A stretch of DNA of 64,000 nt from Pyrinomonadaceae bacterium (GTDB lineage Bacteria > Acidobacteriota > Blastocatellia > Pyrinomonadales > Pyrinomonadaceae), in assembly GCA_021463165.1 (NCBI GenBank), contig JAJTWY010000005.1, positions 62,001 to 126,000 on the forward strand, given 5' to 3'. The position numbers and the translations under genes are program-made. Each line of letters opens with the position of its first letter. Position 1 is the stretch's first letter. The notes beneath the pieces are model-generated. The model did not search any database, was not told the origin of the DNA, and saw nothing but the letters and a program-made list of their open reading frames with translations. This document shows, piece after piece, positions 42,251 to 52,100 of the stretch.

Positions 42251-43120
42251 CTAGAGAGGCAGGGATCGTAGATACTCACGAAACTCACTGCCGAGATCTT
42301 CGCGTTTCAGCGCAAGTTCCACCGTCGCGATCAGAAAACCGAGTTTGTCTCCGGCATCGTGACGTGTTCCTTCCAAACGCACGGCGTAAAACGGCTGCTT
42401 TTGTAAGAGAAGACGCATAGCGTCAGTGATCTGTATCTCGCCCCCCGCGCCGGGTTTGGTGTTCTCGATCGCCTCAAAAATGTTGGGCGTAAAGATATAG
42501 CGGCCGATGATCGCGAGATTCGAAGGAGCTTCGGCGAACGGGGGTTTTTCGACCATATCGCGGATCTTGAAAACATTTGGCTCGACCTCGTCGGCATCGA
42601 TCACGCCGAAGCGGGAAATGTCCTCACCGTCAACCTGCATTGTTGCGATGACAGGTGCGTTGTAGCGTTGGTAAACCTCGACCATCTGTTGTAGTGCAGG
42701 TTTCTCGCTGTCGACAATGTCATCGGCAAGCAAAACGGCAAAGGGATCGTTTCCCGCGAAATCCTTTGCCTGATAGATGGCGTGGCCGAGGCCAAGCGCC
42801 TGCTTTTGTCGGGTGTAGCTTATTCTGGCGATGTCTGCGATGGCACGTACCTGTTCGATGACGTCGGTCTTCCCGCGTTCTTTCAAGACCCCTTCGAGCT
42901 CGAATGAAATATCGAAATGGTTTTCTATCGCACTTTTCTCGCGGCCTGTAATGATGAGGATGGATTCGACGCCACTCGCGACCGATTCTTCAACGACATA
43001 CTGGATCAGCGGCTTGTCGACCAGCGGGAGCATCTCCTTCGGCGAAGCTTTGGTAGCGGGAAGGAATCTCGTTCCAAGCCCCGCGGCAGGGAAAACGGCC
43101 TTGAGAATTTTATTTACCAT
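42251..43120 (-). CDS. galU: UTP-glucose-1-phosphate uridylyltransferase
   Basis: A 289-residue nucleotidyltransferase that makes UDP-glucose for surface glycans. The N-terminal signature is AVFPAAGLGTRFLPATKASP, followed by KEMLPLVDKPLIQYVVEE, ALGLGHAIYQAK, FAVLLADDIVD, GVIDADEV, RDMVEKPPFAEAPSNLAIIG and DAMRLLLQKQPFYAVRLEGT. Start at 43120 (MVNKILKAVFP); a GTG at 43156 would overlap the divergent gene's promoter region. Confidence 0.95.
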   Translation of the reverse strand: MVNKILKAVFPAAGLGTRFLPATKASPKEMLPLVDKPLIQYVVEESVASGVESILIITGREKSAIENHFDISFELEGVLKERGKTDVIEQVRAIADIARISYTRQKQALGLGHAIYQAKDFAGNDPFAVLLADDIVDSEKPALQQMVEVYQRYNAPVIATMQVDGEDISRFGVIDADEVEPNVFKIRDMVEKPPFAEAPSNLAIIGRYIFTPNIFEAIENTKPGAGGEIQITDAMRLLLQKQPFYAVRLEGTRHDAGDKLGFLIATVELALKREDLGSEFREYLRSLPL

Positions 43121-43185
43121 AACAACTTTGCTAAATTCGTAAGGTTCCGGCGGCACCTGAACGAAACGTTGATTTTAGGTTAATT

Positions 43186-43650
43186 ATGGCGGATAAACAA
43201 ACATTTGAAACGGTGCTTCTCAAACACGGATCGATGAATGCGACGGGCATCGAGATACCGTTCGATGTCGAAGCAGTCTTCGGTGCAAAACGGGTGCCTG
43301 TCAAGGCTAGGATCAACGGAGCCGAGTATCGTGGATCGATCGTCAGAATGGGCGGAAAATACTTGCTTGGCGTGCCGAAGGAATTTCGCGAGCGAGCTGG
43401 GATCGAGGCTGGTGAGCACATTGTAGTTACGGTTGAAAGAGATGAGACCCCTCGTCTGATAACGCCGCCCGACGATCTCATCACCGCACTGAGGGAGGCC
43501 GGGTTGGCCGAGGCCTTTGCGAGGCTAAGCTACACGCATCAGAAAGAATACGTTCGAGCTGTTGAAGATGCGAAGACGCCAGAGACACGAATGCGTAGGA
43601 TAGCAAAGGCGGTCGAGACGGTTGGTTTTATTGTCGATAAGAAGAAGTAG
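43186..43650 (+). CDS. DUF1905 plus YdeI/OmpD-associated-type protein
   Basis: 154 residues. The N-terminal about 95 form a DUF1905 beta-barrel ([60 protein letters not shown]). The C-terminal about 55 form the YdeI-like helical tail ([20 protein letters not shown], then [11 protein letters not shown]). Related proteins are annotated as bacteriocin-protection YdeI, but the role is not established. It is 5 bases before serS, so the two are probably co-transcribed. Confidence 0.82.
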   Translation: MADKQTFETVLLKHGSMNATGIEIPFDVEAVFGAKRVPVKARINGAEYRGSIVRMGGKYLLGVPKEFRERAGIEAGEHIVVTVERDETPRLITPPDDLITALREAGLAEAFARLSYTHQKEYVRAVEDAKTPETRMRRIAKAVETVGFIVDKKK

Positions 43651-43655
43651 CTTTT

Positions 43656-44945
43656 ATGTTGGACCTTAATTACGTACGCGATAACCTCGATGCGGTTCGC
43701 TCCGCTTTAAGGGATCGCAATTTTCCCGCCGATTCGCTCGGTCGTTTTCTAGAACTCGATGCCGAGCGCCGGCGCGTCATCGGCGAGGCCGATGCGATCA
43801 ACGCTGCTCGTAACGCGGCAAGCAAAGAGATCGGCAGCCTGATGCAGGCGAGCAAGCAGGATGAGGCGAACGCCAAGAAAGCCGAGGTCGCGGGCCTGAA
43901 AGAGAAACAGGCGGAATTGGAAGCGGCACGAGATGCTGCGGAGGCCGAGATGCACGACCTACTGGGCGGATTGCCGAACCTGCCCGCAGACGACGTTCCG
44001 GTCGGAGCTGATGAATCGGCAAATGTTGAGGTTCGCCGCTGGGGATCGCCGCGAGAATTTGATTTCGAGGTAAAGGATCACGTCGATCTTGGCGAGGCTC
44101 TGGGCATTCTCGACTTTGAGCGGGCAACAAAGATCGCCGGGTCACGCTTTGCAATCATGAACGGTGCCGGTTCACGGCTAAGCCGGGCTCTTGTCAATTT
44201 CATGCTCGACATTCACACCGGCGAGCATGGTTATGTGGAAACAACTCCGCCGTTTCTGGTCAACCGAGCCGCGCTCTTCGGCACGAACCAGTTGCCGAAG
44301 TTTGAAGAGGATCTCTTTCATATCAAAGACGATCGGGGCTTTGCGTTGATCCCGACTGCCGAGGTTCCCGTGACGAACTACCATGCCGGCGAGATGCTCG
44401 ACGCCAGCGATCTGCCAAAGTATTTTGCGGCATACACGCCCTGTTTTCGGAGCGAGGCTGGCAGCTATGGCCGTGATACGCGGGGCTTGATCCGTCAGCA
44501 TCAGTTCGAGAAGGTCGAGCTGGTAAAACTGTGCTTGCCTGAAAATTCCGAGGAAGAGCATGAAAAGCTTACGGCAAACGCGGAAAGGATATTGCAGTTG
44601 TTAGGCCTGCCTTACCGAACGGTTGTGCTATCGACCGGCGACATGGGGTTCGGGGCGAGGAAGACATACGACATTGAGGTCTGGCTTCCATCGCAGCAAA
44701 CGTACCGCGAGATATCAAGCTGCTCGAACTGCGGCGATTTTCAGGCCAGGCGGATGAATACCCGCTTCAAACGCTCTGGCGGTGCAAAACCCGAATTCGT
44801 CCACACCCTTAACGGCTCCGGCCTTGCCGTGGGCCGCACGTGGATAGCGGTTATCGAAAACTGCCAGCAAGCCGACGGCTCGGTCGTTATACCTAAAGTC
44901 TTACGGCCGTACATGAACGGTATTGAGTCGATACGGCCGGATTGA
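43656..44945 (+). CDS. serS: Seryl-tRNA synthetase
   Basis: A 429-residue class II synthetase charging tRNA-Ser (and tRNA-Sec). The N-terminal coiled-coil arm spans residues 30-105 ([40 protein letters not shown]). Class II motif 2 is [20 protein letters not shown] and motif 3 is [34 protein letters not shown] is the serine-binding region. Normal length. Confidence 0.97.
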   Translation: MLDLNYVRDNLDAVRSALRDRNFPADSLGRFLELDAERRRVIGEADAINAARNAASKEIGSLMQASKQDEANAKKAEVAGLKEKQAELEAARDAAEAEMHDLLGGLPNLPADDVPVGADESANVEVRRWGSPREFDFEVKDHVDLGEALGILDFERATKIAGSRFAIMNGAGSRLSRALVNFMLDIHTGEHGYVETTPPFLVNRAALFGTNQLPKFEEDLFHIKDDRGFALIPTAEVPVTNYHAGEMLDASDLPKYFAAYTPCFRSEAGSYGRDTRGLIRQHQFEKVELVKLCLPENSEEEHEKLTANAERILQLLGLPYRTVVLSTGDMGFGARKTYDIEVWLPSQQTYREISSCSNCGDFQARRMNTRFKRSGGAKPEFVHTLNGSGLAVGRTWIAVIENCQQADGSVVIPKVLRPYMNGIESIRPD

Positions 44946-44987
44946 GCGGTCGTTGACGAAATGATCCATTGTAATTACGATGTAATT

Positions 44988-45236
44988 ATGAAAGCGCAGA
45001 TCATCCAGATCGGTAACTCGCAGGGGATAAGAATTCCTAAGGTCCTGCTCGAAGAAAGCCGGATAGTCGGCGAGGTGGAACTCGAACTTCACCACGACGG
45101 TATTCTTATTCGCAAGGCCCAGAAACCACGATCGGGCTGGGATGATGCTTTCAAAGCGATCGCCGATCTGGACGATGACGAACTGGCGGACGAAAATCTT
45201 AACGGCGCCTTCGACAAAAAGGGGTGGCAATGGTAA
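44988..45236 (+). CDS. mazE: MazE-type (AbrB-fold) antitoxin
   Basis: 82 residues. The N-terminal swapped-hairpin domain (KAQIIQIGNSQGIRIPKVLL, then IVGEVELELHHDGILI) is followed by an acidic tail (DLDDDELADENLNGAF) that would bind the toxin. ATG at 44988; the ORF could start at 44961 but those residues precede the conserved strand. It overlaps mazF by 7 bases. Confidence 0.88.
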   Translation: MKAQIIQIGNSQGIRIPKVLLEESRIVGEVELELHHDGILIRKAQKPRSGWDDAFKAIADLDDDELADENLNGAFDKKGWQW

Positions 45237-45550
45237 AGCGTTTTGAGGTCTATTTGGTCAATCTCGACGCCGAAGTATCGAAGGATCCGAAGAACACACG
45301 TCCGGGCGTCGTGATCTCGCCCGATGAGATGAACGAGAATCTCGCTAATGCTATTATCGCCCCGCTTTCTTCGGCAACCGCCCGCTATCCAACACGTGTG
45401 CCCATCGAATTTCTCAACAGCCAACGCCTGATCGTCCTGGATCAACTCCGTACCGTCGACCAGGAACGCCTTGTGAAAAAGATCGGCGAGATCGATGGCA
45501 CCTCACAGAAACAGATACTCGGGTTGCTGAATGAGATGTTTTCTGAATAG
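45230..45550 (+). CDS. mazF: MazF/PemK-type mRNA interferase toxin
   Basis: 106 residues: KRFEVYLVNLDAEVSKDPKN, TRPGVVISPDEMNENLANAI, IAPLSSATARYPTRVP, then LIVLDQLRTVDQERLVKKIG. This is the CcdB/PemK/MazF fold that cleaves mRNA at short sequences. ATG at 45230 preceded by AGGGGTGG and translationally coupled to mazE. Looks intact. Confidence 0.9.
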   Translation: MVKRFEVYLVNLDAEVSKDPKNTRPGVVISPDEMNENLANAIIAPLSSATARYPTRVPIEFLNSQRLIVLDQLRTVDQERLVKKIGEIDGTSQKQILGLLNEMFSE

Positions 45551-45571
45551 CTGGCCCGTAATTTCTGGCGG

Positions 45572-46378
45572 CTATTTGGCTGCCGCTTTCGCTTTATTCC
45601 ACAGTTCGTCCATTTCAGCCAGAGTCGAGTCTTCAAGCGTTCGACCAGAAGTCTTTAGTTGCTCTTCGATGAATTTGAACCGCTTGCGAAACTTTCGGTT
45701 TGTTTGATTCAAGGCTGTTTCAGGTTCGACATCGAGGTGGCGGGCGAGGTTGACGACTGCGAACAGGAGATCACCGATCTCCTCGCTGATATTGTCTTCT
45801 TCCTTGCGTTCGATGGCAGTTCTTAGCTCTGCGATCTCCTCCGCGATCTTGTCGAAAATTTGCTCGGCATTTTCCCAATCGAAGCCGACCTTAGCAGCCT
45901 TCGTCGTAAGTTTCAGTCCTTCGAGCAAGGCAGGAAATTGGAGTGGAACTTCTTCGAGGATCGATCCCTTGACTTTTTCGACCTTGCCCGACACCGCTCG
46001 TTCGTCGGCCTTCAGTTTGTCCCAGTTGTCGAGCACATCTTGGGCTCTGGCGAGATTCGCGTCTCCGAAAACGTGCGGATGCCGAAGTACAAGCTTCTTC
46101 GCGGTGCCTTCGGCAACCTCGTCGATCGTAAAATCGCCACGCTCCTTACCGATCGTCGAATGAAATACGACCTGGAGCAGAAGATCACCAAGTTCTTCTT
46201 TGAGGTTTGCTGTGTCGCCGGTCTCGGTGGCTTCATGGATCGCATCGACGGTTTCGTATGTTTCCTCGATCAGGTATCGCGAAAGCGAAAGGTAGGTCTG
46301 TTCGGCATCCCACGGACAGCCGCCCGGCGCACGCAGACGTTCCATAACCGCGATCAATTCGTCAAAGCTCTTGGACAT
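45572..46378 (-). CDS. mazG: Nucleoside triphosphate pyrophosphohydrolase MazG
   Basis: 268 residues with two MazG all-helical repeats: RAPGGCPWDAEQTYLSLSRY with LIEETYETVDAIHE, NLKEELGDLLLQVVFHSTIG, and the second EDNISEEIGDLLFAVVNLAR. It hydrolyses NTPs to NMP and pyrophosphate and in E. coli is linked to mazEF. Here the adjacent mazEF pair is convergent, so they are not an operon. Start at 46378 (MSKSFDELIAVMER). Confidence 0.94.
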   Translation of the reverse strand: MSKSFDELIAVMERLRAPGGCPWDAEQTYLSLSRYLIEETYETVDAIHEATETGDTANLKEELGDLLLQVVFHSTIGKERGDFTIDEVAEGTAKKLVLRHPHVFGDANLARAQDVLDNWDKLKADERAVSGKVEKVKGSILEEVPLQFPALLEGLKLTTKAAKVGFDWENAEQIFDKIAEEIAELRTAIERKEEDNISEEIGDLLFAVVNLARHLDVEPETALNQTNRKFRKRFKFIEEQLKTSGRTLEDSTLAEMDELWNKAKAAAK

Positions 46379-46490
46379 GAAAATATTAGAAGTGAGAAAT
46401 GGCGCAATGTCTAGTACTCCTCGCAAGGAGATCGCACAGATGAAGTTTCATTTATCGCTAACCGTTCAAGATGATAAAATCTAAAGAACT

Positions 46491-47054
46491 ATGATCGGTC
46501 ACGACGACGAAAACGAGGAAGTACAGTTCAAGGTTGCGGATCGCCGCAAATTCAACCCCGACGGCACGCTCCGCGATGGCGTTACGCTCGAAACAACTGC
46601 CGTTGAACAGGTCCGGCCGCCGGCTGCAGCTGCCTCACCAGAGCCTCAGCCGGCTCCGAACGTCGGGGCGCCTCTACCGGGACCGTCCGAAAATGATACA
46701 TTCGGGGATGAGGAAACCGACGACGAGATCCCTGGTGCAAATGATCCAGCGAGCTTCGTCAATTTTCTGTCTACGCTTGCCACCAACGCGGCAGCCGCCC
46801 TCGGCGCCGTTCCGCATCCCGCGACGGGCAAGCGCTCATTGGATCTTGAATCGGGCAAGTACTGGCTCGATACTCTCGGAATGCTCCGCGACAAGACGAA
46901 GGGAAATCTTCACCCGAAGGAAGCCCATCTTCTCGAGAGCCTACTTGGCGATCTGCGAATGCAATACGTACACCTGATCAAGGCGACCGAAGAGAAACTC
47001 AAAGCTCAGGCCGCGCAGAAGTTTTCGGGTGCGGATATTCTCGGAAAGAAATAG
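46491..47054 (+). CDS. DUF1844-domain protein
   Basis: 187 residues. The N-terminal KVADRRKFNPDGTLRDG is typical of DUF1844 proteins. A Pro/Ala/Glu-rich linker follows (residues 45-80), then the DUF1844 core (PASFVNFLSTLATNAAAALG, DLESGKYWLDTLGMLRDKTK, GNLHPKEAHLLESLLGDLRM). The function is unknown. It has the -10-like GATAAAAT upstream and precedes the PhnP-like hydrolase by 83 bases. Confidence 0.85.
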   Translation: MIGHDDENEEVQFKVADRRKFNPDGTLRDGVTLETTAVEQVRPPAAAASPEPQPAPNVGAPLPGPSENDTFGDEETDDEIPGANDPASFVNFLSTLATNAAAALGAVPHPATGKRSLDLESGKYWLDTLGMLRDKTKGNLHPKEAHLLESLLGDLRMQYVHLIKATEEKLKAQAAQKFSGADILGKK

Positions 47055-47137
47055 TCGGCCGCAGAGAACATAGGGAATAAAGAGGGAGTGGACGAGATCT
47101 CTGTTCTCTTCTTGTCTGCTATGGTTAAATCTCTCCT

Positions 47138-47905
47138 ATGAAGTTGACCTTCCTCGGCACAGGCACCTCGACCGGCGTTCCCTCGATCGGGTGCGATTGT
47201 GAAACGTGCCTTTCGGATGACCCGCGAGATAAGAGGCTTCGGGTTTCGGTCCTGATCGAACATCGCGACAAGAAGGTCCTCGTCGATACTTCGATCGACT
47301 TTCGTCAACAGGCCCTTCGGGCGGGCATCACTCATCTTGACGCGGTTCTCATCACTCACTGTCATGTGGACCATGTCTTCGGCCTCGATGACATTCGGCC
47401 GTTGAACTTCCGATACGGAGCGATGGGGGTTTACGCGAACGAGATCGCCTGGATCGACCTTCGCCGGATATTTCAGTATATCTTCAACCCCACACATTTC
47501 GGCGGCGGCCTCCCGCAGCTTATTCAGCATACAGTTCTAAACGGAGCACCCTTTTGCATAGGTGAAGACCTCGAGATCACCCCGCTCGAAGTGATACACG
47601 GCAAGCTGCCGGTTATCGCGTACCGTTTTAACGATTTTGCTTACGCCACCGATCTTAAAATGATCCCGCCGGCATCGATGGACGGCCTTCGCGGTCTCGA
47701 CGTGCTCGTTTTGGATTGCGTGCGCATCAAGCCGCATTCAACACACCTTTGCCTCGATGAGGCTCTCGATATTATCGCTGACCTGAAGCCTCGTCGGGCT
47801 TTCCTTACCCACTTGAATCACGACATCCTGCACGAAAGGGATTCCCGTCTGCTGCCGAACAACGTCGAGTTTGCGTTTGATGGCTTGGTTGTTTCCTCTG
47901 ACTAA
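47138..47905 (+). CDS. Metallo-beta-lactamase-fold hydrolase (PhnP-like)
   Basis: 255 residues. It shows MKLTFLGTGTSTGVPSIGCD with CETC (the PhnP-type extra zinc Cys pair), the HxHxDH motif ITHCHVDHVFGLDD, EVIHGKLPVIAYR, YATDLKMI, and the late THLNHDILHE. PhnP is the phosphoribosyl cyclic phosphodiesterase of phosphonate use, but no phn genes are here, so a general cyclic phosphodiesterase role is more cautious. Cytoplasmic. Confidence 0.87.
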   Translation: MKLTFLGTGTSTGVPSIGCDCETCLSDDPRDKRLRVSVLIEHRDKKVLVDTSIDFRQQALRAGITHLDAVLITHCHVDHVFGLDDIRPLNFRYGAMGVYANEIAWIDLRRIFQYIFNPTHFGGGLPQLIQHTVLNGAPFCIGEDLEITPLEVIHGKLPVIAYRFNDFAYATDLKMIPPASMDGLRGLDVLVLDCVRIKPHSTHLCLDEALDIIADLKPRRAFLTHLNHDILHERDSRLLPNNVEFAFDGLVVSSD

Positions 47906-48001
47906 AGAGCCAAGCGTGTTCTCGCTTAAAATCTTACGATTCGATAAAATCGACGTTAATAGAGCGTGTCCACATTCTACCGGCAGCGCGCGTGTTTACA
48001 G

Positions 48002-49129
48002 ATGCCATTTTCCAGTGTTGAGGCCGCGGCCGCGGATATTCGCGAAGGCCGAATGATCATAATCGTCGACGACGAGGATCGCGAGAACGAGGGCGATCTT
48101 GTTTGTGCGGCCGAGAAGGTCACGCCGGAGCTGATCAACTTCATGGCGGTTCACGGCCGCGGGCTTATCTGCCTACCGTTGACCGAGGAACGCTGCGGAG
48201 AGTTGCAGCTATCGCCCCAAACCACTGAAAATACTTCGAGTATGGGTACGGCCTTTACGACCTCGATCGAGGCTCGCGAAGGCGTTACGACAGGTATTTC
48301 GGCGGCCGATCGTGCAACGACGATCCTTACCGCGGTCGATCCGGCGTCAAAACCAAGTGATCTTGCCCGGCCGGGGCATGTTTTTCCGCTGCGTGCAAAG
48401 AACGGCGGTGTGCTGGTGCGCGTTGGCCAGACCGAAGCGAGTGTTGACATTGCACGGATCGCAGGGCTTCGGCCGGCGGCCGTGATCTGCGAGATCATGA
48501 ACGACGACGGCACGATGGCCCGTCTGCCGGAACTTGAGATATTTGCAGAAAAGCACGGATTAAAGATCATTTCTGTCGAAGATCTTGTCCGATATCGGAT
48601 CCAAAAAGAACTGCTCGTTCGCCGTGTTGTTGAGACAGATCTGCCGACGCGATTCGGTGTTTTTCACACGGTACTTTACGAGAATGTTATTAACGGTGAA
48701 ACCCACGTTGCTATGACCATGGGCGACGTTTCCGGTACAACCGGTTCCGTGCTCGTCCGCGTCCAAACCGAGAACGTGACGTTCGCGATGTTTGGCGCTG
48801 CTTTGGGCGAGGCCTCAGAAACGGTGGAGAAGAGCTTGAAGCTTATTTCGCAAAGTGGACTCGGAGCGTTCGTTTATTTGCGACAGCGCGAAAATAACCT
48901 CGATCTCGTGAACCAGCTGCAGACTTACGCGCTGATGCAGGAGCAGAGCCTGGATTTTCAAACGGCCAAGGCCAAGACGGGTTACGGGAAGGTACACGAT
49001 CATGGCATCGGGGCTCAGATCTTGAAAGATCTCGGCCTGAAGAAGATACGGCTTATCTCGAATCATCCGCCGCGGGTGAGTGCTCTCGATGCGTTCGATC
49101 TTGAGATCGTCGAAACCGTGGGTCTGTGA
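48002..49129 (+). CDS. ribB: 3,4-dihydroxy-2-butanone-4-phosphate synthase with degenerate GTP cyclohydrolase II domain
   Basis: 375 residues. Residues 1-205 are a full RibB domain ([79 protein letters not shown]-like [19 protein letters not shown]) that converts ribulose 5-phosphate. Residues 210-375 align with RibA, but the three zinc cysteines are gone ([20 protein letters not shown] in place of HSECLTGD..GSLRCDCG), as is the GRGIG-type segment. So GTP cyclohydrolase activity is unlikely and a separate RibA is expected elsewhere. This resembles RibBX proteins. Start at 48002 (MPFSSVEAA). Confidence 0.88.
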   Translation: MPFSSVEAAAADIREGRMIIIVDDEDRENEGDLVCAAEKVTPELINFMAVHGRGLICLPLTEERCGELQLSPQTTENTSSMGTAFTTSIEAREGVTTGISAADRATTILTAVDPASKPSDLARPGHVFPLRAKNGGVLVRVGQTEASVDIARIAGLRPAAVICEIMNDDGTMARLPELEIFAEKHGLKIISVEDLVRYRIQKELLVRRVVETDLPTRFGVFHTVLYENVINGETHVAMTMGDVSGTTGSVLVRVQTENVTFAMFGAALGEASETVEKSLKLISQSGLGAFVYLRQRENNLDLVNQLQTYALMQEQSLDFQTAKAKTGYGKVHDHGIGAQILKDLGLKKIRLISNHPPRVSALDAFDLEIVETVGL

Positions 49130-49186
49130 TAAGGAATAGGAAATAGATAGGCGAAAACAACACGAATTACTACCTCGAACGGCGAT

Positions 49187-52100
49187 ATGTCGGATGACAT
49201 AAAACAAAAACCCGATGGCGAGCCAGTTGCGAAGCGATCTTCGTTTCGCCGGAAGGCCCTGATCGGACTTGGGCTCGCGTCCGTTTTTGTGCTTCTGTTG
49301 AGCATTGCGTTGCTAGTCGCCTACAGATCCGGTGCACTCGATACTTACGTCAAAGGGCAGTTCGCGGCCAAGATGGCGGATATCGGCATCGCTTTCGACG
49401 CAGATGTTTTTAGCGTGACCATCAATCCGCTCGAACTGCAGATCAATAACGCCATTTTTAACGACCGGATCACTGGACAAAAGCTCTTTGCGGTTCGCAA
49501 TGCGCATCTTCAGATGACGTTCGCGGACCTCTATTCATGGCAGCTAAGTCGCGATATCGTGCTCAACAAAACTGACGTTAGCGGCGCGGAGATCTGGGTC
49601 AATTTCGACGAAAACGGCAATTCTAATTTTTCAAACTTAAGGCTGATCGAAGATGAACGGGGCTCGGCTGTTAATTTTAAGTACGATACGGTCGATTTCA
49701 GTCTTCGCGATAGCATTGTTCATTTTGACGATCTGTCGCGGAGTATCTCGGGAAATGCGAGGAACGTTGTACTCCTTTTGTCGCCGGCGGAACGATCTAC
49801 CGAGGATCAGTGGCGATACAAATTCGACCTTTCTTCAACGGATTCTGACTTTGTTTACGCCGAAAGCACGGTTGACGACATCGACGTTCGGGCTCAGGGG
49901 GTCGCTGACAAGGAAGGGGCCGAATTTACGCGGCTCGATCTGAAGACGCCGATAGGCGAAACCGAATTGACTGGCACATTGACCGATTGGACAGCTCCGA
50001 AATATGCATTCGACATCCGGTCGACCGTTGATCTTACTCAAGCGTCAAGCATTCTGCCGCTCGGAACATCGTTGGTTGGTGTCGGTAATTTTAAGGGTAA
50101 AGTTTCGGGACAAGGCGAAGCGTACAAGATCGATGGCGAGGCATTTACTGAGTCACTTCGGGCTGACGGCGTTTCGTTGAAGGGCGCCAATGTCATCGCA
50201 ACCGTAACGGGAACCAATTCTAGTTACGAGGCTGACGGAACGGCGATCGCTCAGATGCTCACCTTTGACGATTTCAGGATCGACCTGCTCAAACTGGCCG
50301 GTAACGTGCGTGGAAGCGGCACGGATTTCAGGTGGTTCGGAGAATTACAGGCCGCGGCTGCCAAAACGGGCTCGCTAACGCTTGGCGGCTTATTTTTATC
50401 CGATGCACTGGCGGAATACAAGGATAAACAGCTTCGAGCCGAAGCCGGGAATGGACGGGCAAAGCGATTTGCGATCGGTGATACGGAATTTGAGGATCTG
50501 GCGGCGAGGGCCCTTAAGTTTTCCGGCTCGGGCACAGATATCAATTTGACGGCTCCCGGAGCTGCTTCACGTCTATTTAAGACGAAGGATATCAAGCTAC
50601 AGGATGTCACAGGCAGCGATGTGGGCGTGAGGACTCGCAACGGTCGCGTTGATGTTGGGCTCGACAATATCCGTTCGAACGGCGGAAGTGTTCAGGATGC
50701 GGAGGTGCGTAACATCGCTGCAGATCGCCTCAGGCTTACCGATCTTGCCGATTCGACCAGGCTGTCGCTCGAAGGGTTGCGCGCTGAACAGGTCGTCAAG
50801 GATGGGGTCGTCGTTAATGGTGTCGAGACGCCGCTCGCCGAGATCGAGAACACACGAGCCGGCTTGGTCATCTATGCGGATAAGTCGAGAGTTGCGAAGC
50901 TGGATGTCGGAGCGGCTACGCTCGGAAGCCTGAACATAGGTGGGATACGCGTGTCGATCCGCCAGGGATACGTAGAGACTCGTACCAATGACGTCGATGC
51001 TGGAACGATCGCATTGAAGAAGTCGGAGACCTTGCCGGATGGCGGAACTCTGGAGGGTGTGAAGATCGCAAGACCCATTTTCATTCTCGAACCTTCGGGC
51101 CGCTATCGTGCGAGTGCCGACATGACGCTCGGTGGTGGGATGATAGGAAGTGTAGCTCTAGGGCGGGCGAGTGCGAAGGTCGATGTCGATCGGGATCGTG
51201 TTGCCCTGAACGAATTGAACGCAGACGTCATGGACGGTCGTCTTGCCGGTACAGCGGTCATAGCCCTGAACGACCGAACGCTCTCGAATCTTAAAGGCGA
51301 TTTTAGCTACCTCGATATTTCAAGGCTCATCGCTCTTCAAGGAGGAAATCTGCCGCCTATCGAGGGGAAAACGACCGGAACTGTCGATCTTACTTTCAAC
51401 GGGACGAAGTTCCGCAATGCTAATGGAACTTTGAACGCAACGCTCAGTGCAAACGCGGGAACGGTTGACCGGGGCCTGATCCCGATAAACGGAAACGTAC
51501 GTATGAGCGCAACGGATGGACTTTTCAATGTCGAACTGGCCGACCTCAACACTGCCAGCAGCAAACTGACCGCGACAGGGCGATTCGACCTGAAAGACGA
51601 GAACTCGGACCTCGCAGTATCGCTTCGCTCGACCGACGCCGCCGAGATAGACCGGCTCGTACGGGTGCTGAACATTTCGCCCGCCCTCGAGGATCAGATG
51701 GATTCGCTCGAGGTTCAGGTGGCGGGGAATTTGAATTTCGATGGTACGGTGAAGGGGGATCTCGCAGATCCGGTCGTGGATGGGAGTGCCTCGCTGGATG
51801 GAATTTCACTTCGGGGTCGGGATCTGGGCAGTGTTACCACGGATATTCTGGTCTCGCCGGACGGTATGGATCTTCGGAATGGGAAACTGCGGGATGGCGC
51901 TGGCTTAGCGGATTTTGCGCTGAATATCCCGTCAGGCGGCGCAAACAACGTCGCCATCAAGGCCACTCTCACCAATATGAAGGCCGGAAATCTGCTCGCT
52001 GCCCTTCCGGTCTCGCTCCCAGGACAGATCAATGATCTCGACGGTCAGACTTCGGGAACGGTCGATATTACCGGGCTCCCAAATGCTGCCCGTGGCGAGA

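Noticed and set aside
47906..48001. FMN riboswitch before ribB
   Set aside because: The 96-base gap is too short and lacks the conserved RFN elements.
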